Source: an uncultured Elusimicrobia bacterium
Lineage (GTDB): Bacteria > Elusimicrobiota > Elusimicrobia > UBA1565 > UBA9628
Direction: 5' to 3'
Assembly: GCA_903874575.1 (NCBI GenBank)
Contig: CAIQSZ010000098.1
Span: 1-16,425 of the forward strand
DNA: 16,425 nucleotides
In this document: positions 8,281 to 15,165 of the stretch, in pieces
Layout of the letters: each line of letters starts with the position of its first letter
How positions within the stretch are numbered: the stretch's first letter is position 1
Notes under the pieces: model-generated
The model's input: the letters and a program-made list of their open reading frames with translations, nothing else
Told to the model about the DNA's origin: nothing
Database searches by the model: none
Made by a program: the position numbers and the translations under genes

Positions 8281-9193
8281 GAGCCCTCCCCCGGTCGCAC
8301 AGCGCCAGGGCGGCCATGCGCACGAACACCCCGTTGGAGACCTGCTCAAGGACGACGGAGCGCGGCCCGTCGGCGACCTCGGAGGCGATCTCCACGCCGC
8401 GGTTCATCGGCCCGGGGTGGAGGACCAGCGCGTCGGGCTTCATCAGCATGGCGCGCGCGGGCGTCAGCTGGTAGACGAGCGCGTAGTCGGCCAGCGAGGG
8501 CACGAAGCCCTGCTCCATGCGCTCTAGCTGGAGGCGCAGGACGTTGACCGCGTCGGCGCCCTTGAGCGCCTTCTCGACGTCGTGCTCGATCGTCGCGCCC
8601 AGCGCGGCGAACGCGTCGGGCACCAGCGGCGTCGGTCCGCAGAACACGACCTTGGCGCCCAGCTTCTTGAGCGCGAACAGATTCGAGCGCGCGACGCGGC
8701 TGTGGCGGATGTCGCCCAAGACGACGAGCTTGCGGCCCTTGAACGAGCCCCAGCGCTCGCGCAGCGTGAGCAGGTCCAGCAGCGCCTGCGTGGGGTGCTC
8801 GTGCCAGCCGTCTCCGGCGTTGACGACCGCCGCGTTCACGCGCGGCGCCAGGTCCTCCAGAACGCCGGAGCGCTCGTGGCGCACGACGAAGTGGGTGACG
8901 CCGACCGCCTGCAGGTTCAGCATCGTGTCCAGCATGGACTCGCCTTTCGACAGCGACGAGCCCGCGGCGGAGAAGCTCAGGCACTCGGCGCCCAGGCGGA
9001 GCGCGGCGGCCTCGAAGGACGAGCGCGTGCGCGTGGAGGCCTCGGAGAACAGGAAGGCGACGGTGCGCCCGGCCAGGACCCGCGGGGCGGGGGCTTTCTT
9101 GAAAGACGCCGCCTCATCGAGAATGGTCTCGATCTCGGCGGCGCTCAGCGTTTCAAGGCCGAGCAGATCTTTGCGGCCCCAGTCTTTCGTCAC
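8273..9193 (-). CDS. pyrB: Aspartate carbamoyltransferase catalytic subunit
   Basis: PyrB condenses carbamoyl phosphate with aspartate, the first committed pyrimidine step. The 306-residue length fits the catalytic chain. The carbamoyl-phosphate site STRTRSSF (53-60), Lys83 in SLSKGES, HPTQALLD (133-140) and HPGPMNRG (259-266) are all present. I chose the GTG at 9193, since the VTKDWGRKDLLGLETLS that follows aligns with the usual start. No strong ribosome binding site precedes it, and the 56-base gap to the purK stop is the longest in the operon. The frame is open far upstream, but only as a shadow of purK. No pyrI regulatory subunit gene is present nearby. Confidence 0.96.
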   Translation of the reverse strand: MTKDWGRKDLLGLETLSAAEIETILDEAASFKKAPAPRVLAGRTVAFLFSEASTRTRSSFEAAALRLGAECLSFSAAGSSLSKGESMLDTMLNLQAVGVTHFVVRHERSGVLEDLAPRVNAAVVNAGDGWHEHPTQALLDLLTLRERWGSFKGRKLVVLGDIRHSRVARSNLFALKKLGAKVVFCGPTPLVPDAFAALGATIEHDVEKALKGADAVNVLRLQLERMEQGFVPSLADYALVYQLTPARAMLMKPDALVLHPGPMNRGVEIASEVADGPRSVVLEQVSNGVFVRMAALALCDRGRARG

Positions 9194-9249
9194 TCGCGGT
9201 TTCGGCGGTAGCCCCGCCTGAAGGATTAGACCAATTTCGGAAGCGGTCG

Positions 9250-10365
9250 TCAAAGACGCCGCAGCGCGCCCAGCCGTTCGTCGGCGCGGTCCCACTCGGC
9301 CTCGGCCGCGTCGCCGACCACCACGTAGTGTCCCATCTTGCGCCCCGCGCGCGCGGACGCCTTGCCGTACAGGTGCAGGGTCGCGCCGGGGATGGAGCGA
9401 AGGAGCGTCCAGTCGGGCTCGCCGCCCGCCCACAGGTCGCCGAGCAGGTTCACCATCAGCGCCGGCGCCGCCTGCGCGACACGGCCCAGCGGCAGTCCGC
9501 CGACGGCGCGCGCGTGCTGCTCGAACTGCGAGGTCGCGCACGCGCCCAAGGTGTAATGCCCGCTGTTGTGCACGCGCGGCGCGATCTCGTTGACCAGCAG
9601 GGTCCCGTCGGCCAGCAGGAACATCTCGACGGCCATGACGCCCACGTGGCCCAGCGTCCGCGCCAGGCCGCGCGCCAATTCCTCGGCGCGCCGCGCTGCG
9701 GCCGCGTCCACTTGGGCGGGCGCGCGCGTGGCGTGCAGGACGCCGTTGCGGTGCAGATTTTCGGCCAGCGGATAGACGGCGATCTCGCCGTCGCGCGCGC
9801 GCGCCAGGACCACGGACACTTCCTTGGCGAACGGCACCACTTTCTCCCAGACGCACGGCGCGGCGAAGATGTCCGCGCCCTTCGCCGCGTCCTCGGCCGA
9901 CGAAAACCGCGCCTGGCCTTTGCCGTCGTAGCCGTGGCGGCGGCGCTTCACGATCACCGGATAGCAGGGCAGATCCTCCGCGCCGGCCGCCGCGCCGTAT
10001 TCGGTCTGCGGGAAGCCGTTCTTCCTCAGGAACTCCTTTTGCGTCAGCCGGTCCTGGATGACCGCCAGCACCACGGGTTGCGGATACAGCGGCTTGCGTT
10101 TCGACACCTCTTCCAGGACCGGCGCCGGGATCAGCTCCCACTCGAGCGTCACCACGTCGCTGACCCGGGCGAGCTCGATGGCGGACGCCGCGTCGTCGAC
10201 GGCGCCCACGATGGGGACGTCGACCACCTGCAGGGCGGGGCAGCTCCGGTCCGAATCCAGGGCGGCGGTGCGCCAGCCCAGCCCCTTCGCGGCCTGGGCG
10301 ATGAGCCTGCCCAGTTGGCCGCCGCCCAAGATGCCCAGGGTCTGGCCGGGGCGCATCGCCGTCAC
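9250..10365 (-). CDS. purK: N5-carboxyaminoimidazole ribonucleotide synthase
   Basis: PurK uses ATP and bicarbonate to convert AIR to N5-CAIR, the substrate of PurE. It is an ATP-grasp protein: nucleotide-binding start LGILGGGQLGRLIAQ (10-24), QDRLTQKEFLRKNGFP, VIVKRRRHGYDGKGQ, and the metal site in VNEIAPRVHNSGHYT. The usual TYEFEN strand reads TLEWEL here, a modest deviation. The start is uncertain. GTG at 10365 gives 371 residues, a four-base GTGA overlap with purE like that at the purD-purE junction, and an AAGGGACGG stretch upstream. ATG at 10356 gives 368 residues with no clear ribosome binding site. The C-terminal domain GHYVVVGDAAEAEWDRADE is complete. Confidence 0.95.
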   Translation of the reverse strand: MTAMRPGQTLGILGGGQLGRLIAQAAKGLGWRTAALDSDRSCPALQVVDVPIVGAVDDAASAIELARVSDVVTLEWELIPAPVLEEVSKRKPLYPQPVVLAVIQDRLTQKEFLRKNGFPQTEYGAAAGAEDLPCYPVIVKRRRHGYDGKGQARFSSAEDAAKGADIFAAPCVWEKVVPFAKEVSVVLARARDGEIAVYPLAENLHRNGVLHATRAPAQVDAAAARRAEELARGLARTLGHVGVMAVEMFLLADGTLLVNEIAPRVHNSGHYTLGACATSQFEQHARAVGGLPLGRVAQAAPALMVNLLGDLWAGGEPDWTLLRSIPGATLHLYGKASARAGRKMGHYVVVGDAAEAEWDRADERLGALRRL

Positions 10366-10850
10366 GTCTTGAGCCGTCCCTTCAGGACCTTGGCGGTCTG
10401 CAGGGCGCGGAAGGTCTTCACGCGCCGCGCCAGTCGCGCGTCGCAGAGCGCCAGGATCTGCGCCGCCAGATGCCCCGCGTTCGCCGCGCCCGCCTCGCCG
10501 ATGGCCAGCGTGCCCACGGCCACGCCGCGCGGCATCTGCGCTATGGAGAGCAGGGAGTCCAGCCCCTTGAGCGCCTTCGACGCGACCGGCACGCCCAGGA
10601 CCGGCAAGGTCGTCTTGGATGCCGCCATGCCCGGCAGATGCGCCGCCCCGCCCGCGCCCGCGATGAGGACCTTGAGCCCGCGCGCCTCGGCCGCCGCCGC
10701 GTACTTCATCAGCTTGTCCGGCGTGCGGTGCGCGGACACGACCTCGGCTTCGAACGCGACGCCGTAGTTCTTGAGAACTTCGGCCGCGGCTTTCATCGTC
10801 TCCCAATCCGACTGCGAGCCCATGATGATCCCGACGAGCGGCTTTTTCAC
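10362..10850 (-). CDS. purE: N5-carboxyaminoimidazole ribonucleotide mutase (class I PurE)
   Basis: PurE moves the carboxyl group of N5-CAIR to give CAIR. The 162-residue protein has GSQSDWETM (11-19), SAHRTP (39-44, with the catalytic His) and GAGGAAHLPGM (65-75). Together with the adjacent purK this marks a class I, bacterial-type mutase rather than the class II carboxylase. I chose the GTG at 10850, which forms a four-base GTGA overlap with the purD stop and has a strong GGGGAGGG box four bases upstream. A longer open frame to 11741 is a shadow of purD. Confidence 0.97.
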   Translation of the reverse strand: MKKPLVGIIMGSQSDWETMKAAAEVLKNYGVAFEAEVVSAHRTPDKLMKYAAAAEARGLKVLIAGAGGAAHLPGMAASKTTLPVLGVPVASKALKGLDSLLSIAQMPRGVAVGTLAIGEAGAANAGHLAAQILALCDARLARRVKTFRALQTAKVLKGRLKT

Positions 10851-12106
10851 GCGGCCCTCCCCAAGACTTTGGCGGCGATATCGCGGCGATAATGCAGGCC
10901 GGGGACCTTGAGGCGGGAGACGGCGTCGTAGGCGCGGGCGCGGGCGGCGGGCAAGTCGCAGCCCAGGCCCACGACGGTGAGCACGCGCCCGCCCGCGGCG
11001 GTCCAGCCGGCCGCCGACTTCTTGGTTCCGGCGTGGAAGATCAGCGCGTCCTTCAGGCCGTCGGCGCCGGAAAGATCCAATTCGGCGCCCGGCTTGGGCG
11101 ACTCGGGATAGCCGGGGCTGGAGAGCGTGACGCCGACGCAGGCGCCGGGCTTGACGGGCAGCCGGCCGGGCGCCAGCGCGCCGGCGGCGGCGGCGGCGGC
11201 CAGGGACAGCAGGTCGGCGTCGAGCATGGGCAGGACGGCCTGGGTTTCGGGATCGCCGAAGCGGGCGTTGTATTCCAGCACGCGCGGGCCGTCGGGGGTG
11301 AGCATGACGCCGACGTACAGCGCGCCGCGGTAGTCGAAGCCGTCTTTGACCAGGCCGGCGAGGGTGCGGTCCAGTATCTCGGTCTCGACGCGCTTCCACA
11401 GCGCGTCGTCGACGGGCGCGGGGCATAGCGCGCCCATGCCGCCGGTGTTGGGGCCGGCGTCGCCGTCGCGCAGGCGCTTGTGGTCCTGGCTGAGCGGCAG
11501 GACGGCGTAGGCGCGGCCGTCCACCAGCATCATCACGGTCAGCTCGGGGCCCTCCATGCGCTCCTCGACGACGAGGACGCGGCCCGCGGCGGTGGCGCCC
11601 AGCGCGTCCACGGCCGCCTCGGCTTCGGCGACGGCGCCGCAGACGACGACGCCTTTGCCCGCGGCCAGGCCGTCGGCCTTCACCGCGCAACGCCCGCCGA
11701 ACGCGCGCACGGCGTCCTTGGCCTGCGCGACCGACGAGCAACTCAGCGCGCGGGCCGTGGGCACGCCGCTCGCCTTCATGAACTCCTTGGCGAAGGCCTT
11801 CGAGGTCTCCAGGCGCGCCGCCGATTGGGACGGGCCGAACACGAGCGCGCCCGCGGCGCGGGCCGCGTCGGAGGAGCCCGCGGCCAGGGGCGCTTCGGGG
11901 CCGACGAACACCAGGTCGACTTTACGTTCGCGCACGAAGGCGGCGACCGCGGCGGGATCGAGCGGGTCGAGGGCGACGCGCTCGGCCGCGGGCGCCATGG
12001 CCTCGGAGCCCGGGGCGACCCACAGCGTCTTCAGCCGCGGGCTTTGCCGCAGCTTCCACGCGATCGCGTGCTCGCGTCCGCCGCCGCCGAGGAGGAGAAC
12101 CTTCAT
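10847..12106 (-). CDS. purD: Phosphoribosylamine-glycine ligase (GAR synthetase)
   Basis: PurD joins glycine to phosphoribosylamine with ATP, making GAR, the substrate of the PurN half of the fusion further down the operon. The 419-residue ATP-grasp protein shows LLLGGGGREHA (4-14), VKADGLAAGKGVVV (142-155), GPNTGGMGA (218-226) and EYNARFGDPETQ (278-289). It is the first gene of the minus-strand operon. Two ATGs are possible: 12106 (MKVLLLGGGG, the conventional start) and 12112 (two residues longer). Neither has a good ribosome binding site, and a GC-rich inverted repeat sits just upstream. The frame is open to 12919, but that extension runs through a divergent gene and has no family resemblance. 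Confidence 0.97.
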   Translation of the reverse strand: MKVLLLGGGGREHAIAWKLRQSPRLKTLWVAPGSEAMAPAAERVALDPLDPAAVAAFVRERKVDLVFVGPEAPLAAGSSDAARAAGALVFGPSQSAARLETSKAFAKEFMKASGVPTARALSCSSVAQAKDAVRAFGGRCAVKADGLAAGKGVVVCGAVAEAEAAVDALGATAAGRVLVVEERMEGPELTVMMLVDGRAYAVLPLSQDHKRLRDGDAGPNTGGMGALCPAPVDDALWKRVETEILDRTLAGLVKDGFDYRGALYVGVMLTPDGPRVLEYNARFGDPETQAVLPMLDADLLSLAAAAAAGALAPGRLPVKPGACVGVTLSSPGYPESPKPGAELDLSGADGLKDALIFHAGTKKSAAGWTAAGGRVLTVVGLGCDLPAARARAYDAVSRLKVPGLHYRRDIAAKVLGRAA

Positions 12107-12124
12107 GCTCATAGGATACGAATT

Positions 12125-12152
12125 CGCGCGGCGGGGTGGGAAGCGCCGCGCG
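12125..12152. promoter_or_regulatory. Perfect 9-bp inverted repeat in front of purD
   Basis: CGCGCGGCG (12125-12133) and its exact complement CGCCGCGCG (12144-12152) flank a ten-base loop, ending 13 bases before the earlier purD ATG. In a purD transcript it would form a strong hairpin beside the start region. As DNA it could be an operator between the divergent genes. No T-run follows on either strand, so it does not look like an intrinsic terminator. High-GC sequence makes chance repeats more likely, so a regulatory role is inference. Confidence 0.4.
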
Positions 12153-12173
12153 GTCCCGACCGTCGTTTCGGTA

Positions 12174-12202
12174 TTGACAGATGCCGGCCGCAGGCCGACA
12201 CT
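12174..12202 (+). promoter_or_regulatory. Candidate sigma70-type promoter for the divergent plus-strand gene
   Basis: A perfect TTGACA (12174-12179) is followed after a 17-base spacer by GACACT (12197-12202), which keeps the important second A and last T of a -10 box. The expected transcription start is near 12209. The spacer holds a short palindrome CGGCC-GCA-GGCCG (12185-12197) that could bind a repressor. The weak -10 lowers confidence. I found no convincing minus-strand promoter for purD in the same interval. Confidence 0.35.
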
Positions 12203-12250
12203 CTTTGAATCAGAAGCATCATCGTCTGGATCATCATTTCGTCGTCGCCC

Positions 12251-13141
12251 GTGGCCGCGGCGGCCGCTCAGGGGCGGACGGCCCTTTCGCGGCCGATGAG
12301 CGAGTCCTCCTTCGCCGGACTGCAGGGCTTCTTGGCTTCGCCTTTCGGATCGTCGCTGGTCGCGGCCGTTCCTTCGCTCCATCCGCTTCAGACGATCGTC
12401 GCGTCCAACCCGGCGTCGCCGCATCTGCGCCAGGCCCTGGGCCCGCTGGGCGCGAACTTGCCGCGGGATTTCCCGGCCCGGGTCGCGGCGGCGAACGCGG
12501 AGGCCTCGGCGGAGGCGGTGTCCCGTCTTATCGCCCGGGCCTACGAGGCCTCGATCCCGGCCGCCCTCGCGGAGATCGACGCGCGCGCGCTTGCCGCCGC
12601 GAACGCCGCCGCGTCCGACGACAGGGCCCTGAACGATCTTGCCCCGGCGGCCGCCGCTCTCGGTTTTTACGCGCTGTACGGAGACGTCGCGCGCGAGCGC
12701 GCGGCGCTTTTCGCGCAAAAGGCCGCGGCCGCGCGTTCTCGACAACTCGCGGAGGCTCTTGCGCGCGAATTGCAGGCGAGCTCGGACCGGCCGGCGCCCG
12801 CCGCGGTTGCGGCCGGTCCGACCGACGGGGAAGGCTTCGCCCGGAGCCGCGCGCGCCTCTCGCCGGCGATTCCCGCGGAGGCGGTGGAAAAATATCGGTC
12901 CATGTTCGCGAAGTGGCATGACGCCATCCTAAACGCCCCGGCGGGCAACCGGCCCATAATAGCCCGGATTCCGATAGACGTCATGCAGGAATTGTTGGAA
13001 ATCCAAGGTTACGACACGGGATACGGCGTCGTCGACGGCCGTCCGGTGCTGATCATCCGTTCCGGACCCCCGGACAGCGCCTTGGCGAGCATCATCGCCT
13101 CCGGCGGCGTGCGAAAACTCGGGGGTCACGGTCGTTCATGA
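12251..13141 (+). CDS. N-terminal part of a frameshifted secreted zincin-like protein
   Basis: I recognise no named family over this part. The frame from GTG 12251 gives 296 residues: an Ala-rich start, an Ala/Arg/Glu-rich probably helical region (about residues 75-180), a low-complexity linker (about 180-205), then a more ordered region (AEAVEKYRSMFAKWHDAI; GYGVVDGRPVLIIRSG). The last correct codon appears to be 290 (VRKLG). After the G5 run at 13121-13125 the frame continues as an unlikely tail, GHGRS, and stops, whereas skipping one base gives LGVTVVHEIHHVHIE, a zinc-protease motif, and then 196 more residues. The start is also unclear. The in-frame codons between a TGA at 12206 and the GTG encode RSIIVWIIISSSPVAAAAA, which looks like a signal peptide but has no ATG, GTG or TTG before it; an ATG at 12296 would omit it. 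No ribosome binding site is visible for any choice. Confidence 0.7.
   Translation: MAAAAAQGRTALSRPMSESSFAGLQGFLASPFGSSLVAAVPSLHPLQTIVASNPASPHLRQALGPLGANLPRDFPARVAAANAEASAEAVSRLIARAYEASIPAALAEIDARALAAANAAASDDRALNDLAPAAAALGFYALYGDVARERAALFAQKAAAARSRQLAEALARELQASSDRPAPAAVAAGPTDGEGFARSRARLSPAIPAEAVEKYRSMFAKWHDAILNAPAGNRPIIARIPIDVMQELLEIQGYDTGYGVVDGRPVLIIRSGPPDSALASIIASGGVRKLGGHGRS
13121..13125 (+). other. Apparent frameshift site in a G5 run
   Basis: Coding signal passes from the frame of 12251 to the frame one base later at GGGGG. Removing one G joins VRKLG to VTVVHEIHHVHIESLYTN without interruption and gives one protein of about 501 residues from GTG 12251 to the stop at 13757. A homopolymer indel (sequencing error or real mutation) explains this best. 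A programmed +1 shift is possible but nothing seen supports it specifically. Confidence 0.75.
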
Positions 13142-13178
13142 AATCCATCATGTCCACATCGAAAGCCTGTATACGAAC

Positions 13179-13757
13179 TTGTCGCCTACGCCGTACTCGG
13201 TATGGTTCGACTTCAAGAATCCGGCCGGGGACGACGGCTACCCCGAGATGTTCGGCATGGGAGAGTTGTCCGCGATCCGCAAAGAATCCTTGATCATGAG
13301 AGGCGACATCCTAGGAGAGCGCGGTCGCTACGACGTCGTGGATTTACTTTCCAATTCCGAATTGGGGGCCTCCTTGTCGAGTCGCGCGGAAAACGCCCTC
13401 GCCGAAGCCGTCGCCGCCCTCAGGGCCGGGAAATCCGCTCGATTCGTCCGCCATGAGAGGCGTCTGATCGGCTCCGTGTCGCTTGCGGACGTGAGAGTCC
13501 GAATGGATCTCGTTCCAAGGGACGGAGAAGAAGGAGCCTACTCCCGCATCGCGGCCGGAAAACGCCGCACCGAACGCGACCGCGCGTTTTTGCGGCGCCT
13601 GCTCGAGGCGCGGTTGGAGGAGTCCTTGCTGGTCGCGCAACGCCATTGGCGGGAGTTCAATCGCTGGGCCGTCGACCTCAGGAGCGGCATCGAGCGGATC
13701 TTAGAAGGACACGCCGCCGCGCATCCCGGCGAAGGCAACGCCAATAACGGTCCTTAG
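13179..13757 (+). CDS. C-terminal part of the frameshifted zincin-like protein
   Basis: The formal open frame starts at TTG 13179 (192 residues). True coding in this frame clearly begins earlier, at 13122, with GVTVVHEIHHVHIESLYTN. The HExxH motif (HEIHH, 13137-13151) is the zinc-binding and catalytic signature of zincin metallopeptidases. Glu codons about 38-45 residues after the first His of the motif, in GMGELSAIRKES, are candidates for the third zinc ligand as in gluzincins. The rest is rich in Arg and Glu and predicted helical (RRTERDRAFLRRLLEARLEE), ending in a short polar tail. As annotated from the TTG it would lack the motif and have no ribosome binding site, so I do not regard it as an independent gene. 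Substrate unknown. Confidence 0.65.
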   Translation: MSPTPYSVWFDFKNPAGDDGYPEMFGMGELSAIRKESLIMRGDILGERGRYDVVDLLSNSELGASLSSRAENALAEAVAALRAGKSARFVRHERRLIGSVSLADVRVRMDLVPRDGEEGAYSRIAAGKRRTERDRAFLRRLLEARLEESLLVAQRHWREFNRWAVDLRSGIERILEGHAAAHPGEGNANNGP

Positions 13758-13812
13758 TATTCATCATCTCCGGCCTTGCGTGAACCGGATGCGGAGGCTA
13801 CGCTATGCTCGG

Positions 13813-14064
13813 ATGGACTTCAAGGATATGCTCGCTTCCGGCGGCCTGAGCGTTCCCAGTCCCAAGGACGCCGCCTCTATCGGCGCCGACTTGAGGGCTT
13901 TGGGCATGCCCGCGCCGGACGCTTCCACTTACTGGAAAACTGGCGCCAGCTTCGCCGTCGGCTTGGCGGGGATGTTCTACCTGGGCGTGGGCCGCCGGCA
14001 GAACGACGTGCAAAAGATCGTCATCGGCCTGGCCCTGACGCTCGCCAGCTTCCTGCTCTTCTGA
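13813..14064 (+). CDS. Small membrane protein with two predicted helices
   Basis: I do not recognise a family. From ATG 13813 the protein has 83 residues: a soluble N-terminal half (MDFKDMLASGGLSVPSPKDA ...) followed by two hydrophobic segments, ASFAVGLAGMFYLGVG and IVIGLALTLASFLLF, separated by the charged turn RRQNDVQK. This suggests a membrane hairpin with the polar loop on one side. Upstream in-frame GTG 13780 and ATG 13789 are possible, but they add the basic stretch RMRRLRYAR, which looks like untranslated leader. A GGAGG at 13793-13797 is too far from 13813 to decide. It lies 55 bases after the zincin-like gene on the same strand and may be co-transcribed. Its end faces the epimerase gene with only 18 bases between. 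Confidence 0.6.
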   Translation: MDFKDMLASGGLSVPSPKDAASIGADLRALGMPAPDASTYWKTGASFAVGLAGMFYLGVGRRQNDVQKIVIGLALTLASFLLF

Positions 14065-14082
14065 GCGCGCGCGGCCGCCGCG

Positions 14083-15093
14083 TCACGGCGTCTTGTAGTA
14101 GCCCCGGTACCACTCGACGAAGCGCCGTATGCCCTCCGCCACCGACGTGTTCGGCGCGAAGCCCGTGGCGGCCCGCAGGTCGGAGGTGTCCGCGCTGGTG
14201 GCCGGGACGTCGCCGTCCTGCATGGGGAGGAAGTTCTTGACCGCGGTCTTGCCGAGAGCCTGCTCGAGCGTCTCGATGTAGGTCATCAACTCGACCGGCT
14301 GGTGGTTGCCGATGTTGAACACGCGGTAGGGCGCGCTGCTGCGCGCGGGGTCGGGGCTCATCGGGTCGAAGGCCGGGTCGGGCCGGGCCGGGAGATCCAG
14401 CACGCGGAGCACGCCCTCGACGATGTCGTCGATGAAGGTGAAGTCGCGGAGCATCTTGCCTTCGTTGAAGACGTCGATCGGACGTCCTTCCAGGATGGCC
14501 TTGGTGAACAGGAACAGCGCCATGTCGGGCCGTCCCCACGGCCCGTATACCGTGAAAAAACGCAGCCCCGTGGTGGGCAGGCCGAAGAGATGACTGTAGG
14601 CATGAGCCATCAGCTCGTTGGCTTTCTTCGTCGCGGCGTAGAGGCTGACGGGATGATCGACGCTGTCATGCTCGGAGAAGGGCAGGCGAGCGTTGCCGCC
14701 GTAGACGCTGGAACTGCTGGCGTAGACCAGGTGCCCGACCTTCTCGCGGCGGCAGCCCTCCAGGACGTTCATGAAGCCCGCCAGGTTGGCGCGGACGTAG
14801 GCGTGCGGGTCCTTCAGCGAGTGGCGCACGCCCGCCTGCGCGGCCAGGTGCACCGTCCGTTCGAACTTCTCGGCCGCGAACAGGTCCGCCGTCGCGCGCG
14901 CGTCGGCCACGTCCTGGCGGACGAAGCGGAAGCGCGGATGCGGCGTCAGCCGCGCCAGCCGCGCCTCCTTCAAGCCGACCTCGTAGTAGGCGTTGAGATC
15001 GTCCAGTCCGACGACCTCGTCGCCGCGCGCGAGCAGGCGCTGCGCGACGTGCATCCCGATGAAGCCCGCCGCCCCCGTCACCAATATTTTCAT
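14083..15093 (-). CDS. NAD-dependent sugar nucleotide epimerase, UDP-glucuronate 4-epimerase-like
   Basis: This 336-residue extended short-chain dehydrogenase starts with the NAD-binding TGAAGFIGMHVAQ (GxxGxxG, residues 6-18). It has the catalytic Ser/Tyr/Lys set: YASSSSVYGG (124-133), and Tyr152-Lys156 in SLYAATKKANE. The stretch HDSVDHPVSLYAATKKANEL, RFFTVYGPWGRPDMA and MLRDFTFIDDIVEG are close to the UDP-glucuronate 4-epimerase group, which makes UDP-galacturonate for surface polysaccharides. UDP-glucose 4-epimerase is less likely, since those proteins lack the HPVSLYAATK form. A GGAG about ten bases upstream supports ATG 15093. No glycosyltransferase genes are visible beside it, so the polysaccharide it serves is unknown. 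Confidence 0.88.
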   Translation of the reverse strand: MKILVTGAAGFIGMHVAQRLLARGDEVVGLDDLNAYYEVGLKEARLARLTPHPRFRFVRQDVADARATADLFAAEKFERTVHLAAQAGVRHSLKDPHAYVRANLAGFMNVLEGCRREKVGHLVYASSSSVYGGNARLPFSEHDSVDHPVSLYAATKKANELMAHAYSHLFGLPTTGLRFFTVYGPWGRPDMALFLFTKAILEGRPIDVFNEGKMLRDFTFIDDIVEGVLRVLDLPARPDPAFDPMSPDPARSSAPYRVFNIGNHQPVELMTYIETLEQALGKTAVKNFLPMQDGDVPATSADTSDLRAATGFAPNTSVAEGIRRFVEWYRGYYKTP

Positions 15094-15148
15094 GTTCGAA
15101 GATCTCCGGCGGAATTTCGCGGCCTCATCCTAGCTAAATCCCCCGGGC

Positions 15149-15164
15149 CGCGCCAGGCGGCGCG
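15149..15164 (-). terminator. Hairpin right after the secretion ATPase stop (weak terminator candidate)
   Basis: On the minus strand CGCGCC-GCCT-GGCGCG forms a six-base stem with a four-base loop, beginning two bases after the ATPase TGA. The following GCCCGGGGGATTTAGC has only a short T stretch, so this may be a stabilising or Rho-assisted element rather than a true intrinsic terminator. The epimerase start is 72 bases from the ATPase stop. Confidence 0.3.
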
Positions 15165-15165
15165 C

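Noticed and set aside
6547..8547. A 666-codon plus-strand frame opposite pyrD and pyrC, and a 479-codon one opposite purK (9328-10767)
   Set aside because: Both are antisense shadows with no recognisable domain or ribosome binding site.
10847..12919. purD extended to 690 residues
   Set aside because: The extra N-terminus runs through the divergent plus-strand gene, is Arg-rich without domains, and the conserved PurD start MKVLLLGGGG is at 12106.
13769..13789. TCCGG...CCGGA inverted repeat after the zincin-like gene as a terminator
   Set aside because: Only five base pairs with an 11-base loop and no T-run.
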